Shown piece after piece: positions 63,161 to 64,000 of a DNA stretch of 64,000 bases. A model generated the notes under the pieces. It saw only the letters and a program-made list of their open reading frames with translations, was not told the origin of the DNA and searched no databases. The DNA is taken from the NCBI RefSeq assembly GCF_017876395.1, contig NZ_JAGINX010000001.1:1736001-1800000 (forward strand), given 5' to 3'. Origin of the DNA: Nesterenkonia lacusekhoensis (GTDB lineage Bacteria; Actinomycetota; Actinomycetes; Actinomycetales; Micrococcaceae). How positions within the stretch are numbered: position 1 is the first letter of the stretch; the number at the start of each line of letters is the position of its first letter. The position numbers and the translations under genes are program-made.

Positions 63161-64000
63161 ACGTGGCTCGTAGCTGTCTGGGTGTCGGTCTTATCGACCG
63201 CGTAGCCGGCGGAATCGTAGTCCGGCAGGGCGGCGCCTGGATCGAAGGAGCTGGTGGTGCCGCCGTCCCCGTAGTCGAAGTGATACTCGATCGGGATCGC
63301 CCGGATGTCGACCTGATAGCCGAGCATCTCCTCGGTCAGAACCTGGGTCTCAGACTCGGCGAAGACATTGGTGTGGCTGTCCAGGAACCCGAAGCCCTGA
63401 AGCTCCGGCTCAAAGCCGACTGACGCCGCATCGATGGGGAGTTCCGCGAAATCAGCCTCCGTGATCACCGGCAGCGGCTCCGGCTCGTCCTCTTCGACAG
63501 GCTCGTCCGGCTGGGGTTCCGCGGCTGGCTGGTCTGGCGCGCTCGGTGCTTCCTGTTCGACGACCTGCTCGCAGGCACCGGCCATGGCGATCTCCACCGC
63601 GCCGCAGGTCGTCCTGATCACCTCGAGACAGTCGCTGCTGGTGACCTCGCCGTCATCATGACAGTTGTGGAGGCTTGGCGGTTGCGCGTAGATCTGCTCC
63701 GCGATGCCGCCGACCCCTCCAGCGTTTCCGCCGGAGCCGGCCTCCTGATCACTGCCGCCACCAGCACTTCCACCGGAACCGCCGCCGGTCCCGCCTTCGG
63801 CACCAGATCCACCACCGGTGCCTCCGCCCGAGCCTGCTCCGGCCTCGCCAGAGCCCTGACCTGGATTGCCAGACGGCGGCTCCCCGGGCGCGTCCCCCAT
63901 GTGGACGTCTCGCTCAATCTCGACGGACACAGAGCGCTCGTCCATATCGGCGAGCATGTCCTCTTCGGCTGTTGCGGCATGAAGCGGCAAGATGCCGGTC
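63161..64000 (-). pseudogene. 5' part of a secreted PKD-like protein gene, disrupted by the IS
   Basis: At least 270 codons, open to the window edge, so the true start is outside. After an acidic N-terminal stretch (EEDMLADMDERSVSVEIERD) comes a long Gly/Ser-rich linker (GGGTGGGSGAEGGTGGGSGG), then a Cys-containing domain (LHNCHDDGEVTSSDCLEVIR, TTCGAVEIAMAGACEQV), a Pro/Glu-rich linker and a PKD-like strand (YHFDYGDGGTTSSFDPGAAL). The IS cuts it after SHV and a stop follows in the IS end (GMTP). The content suggests an extracellular or envelope protein; function unknown. Confidence 0.85.

Overview
The window is high-GC DNA with tightly packed genes, strong G/C bias at third codon positions, several GTG starts and acidic proteins. 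The gene order whiB1-pdtaS, Rv3235-like-secA-hpf-comF-lpqB-mtrB-mtrA and infC-rpmI-rplT is that of Actinobacteria. A complete Mrp Na+/H+ antiporter operon and an ectoine hydroxylase point to a salt- or alkali-adapted member of the Micrococcales; a Nesterenkonia-like Micrococcaceae is my best guess, but that is inference.

Layout. 1-7.5 kb: 5' end of typA, then a five-gene dipeptide/oligopeptide ABC importer (lipoprotein, two permeases, two ATPases) with an ArsR-type regulator upstream. 7.5-17.4 kb: YihY-like membrane protein, mrpA(B)CDEFG, a SodC-like lipoprotein that has lost metal ligands, acylphosphatase and a lone ectD. 17.4-26.1 kb: RNHCP zinc protein, TrmH-type methyltransferase, infC-rpmI-rplT (infC starts at a rare ATC codon), a DUF1844 protein, several secreted or membrane proteins, an orphan sensor kinase, an APH-fold protein and whiB1. 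26.1-37.2 kb: pdtaS, the giant NAD-glutamate dehydrogenase, and a little-characterised cluster: MinD/CpaE-like protein with an altered P-loop, SAF protein, a small BldC-type HTH protein beside helically phased direct repeats, an unknown protein, a LysM membrane protein and an Rv3235-family protein. 37.2-51.7 kb: secA, hpf, comF, lpqB, mtrB and mtrA, then a divergent envelope cluster (membrane protein, DUF4129, DUF4350, MoxR, DUF58).

51.7-64 kb is more disturbed. A start-less gene remnant follows the DUF58 gene; mnmA, chorismate mutase and a MetE-like gene are intact; then two divergent genes are joined head to head with both N-termini missing, which looks like a deletion scar. An OmpA-like protein, a cysteine desulfurase, a DnaJ protein, trmL and a single-chain sigma/anti-sigma fusion follow. 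At the end an intact 1244-bp IS3-family element (4-bp ACGT target duplication, GGGAAAC slippery site) splits a gene for a large secreted PKD-like protein. The DNA before insertion can be reconstructed exactly.

No tRNA, rRNA or CRISPR array was seen. Two copies of a 67-bp intergenic repeat with conserved inverted ends lie 43 kb apart.
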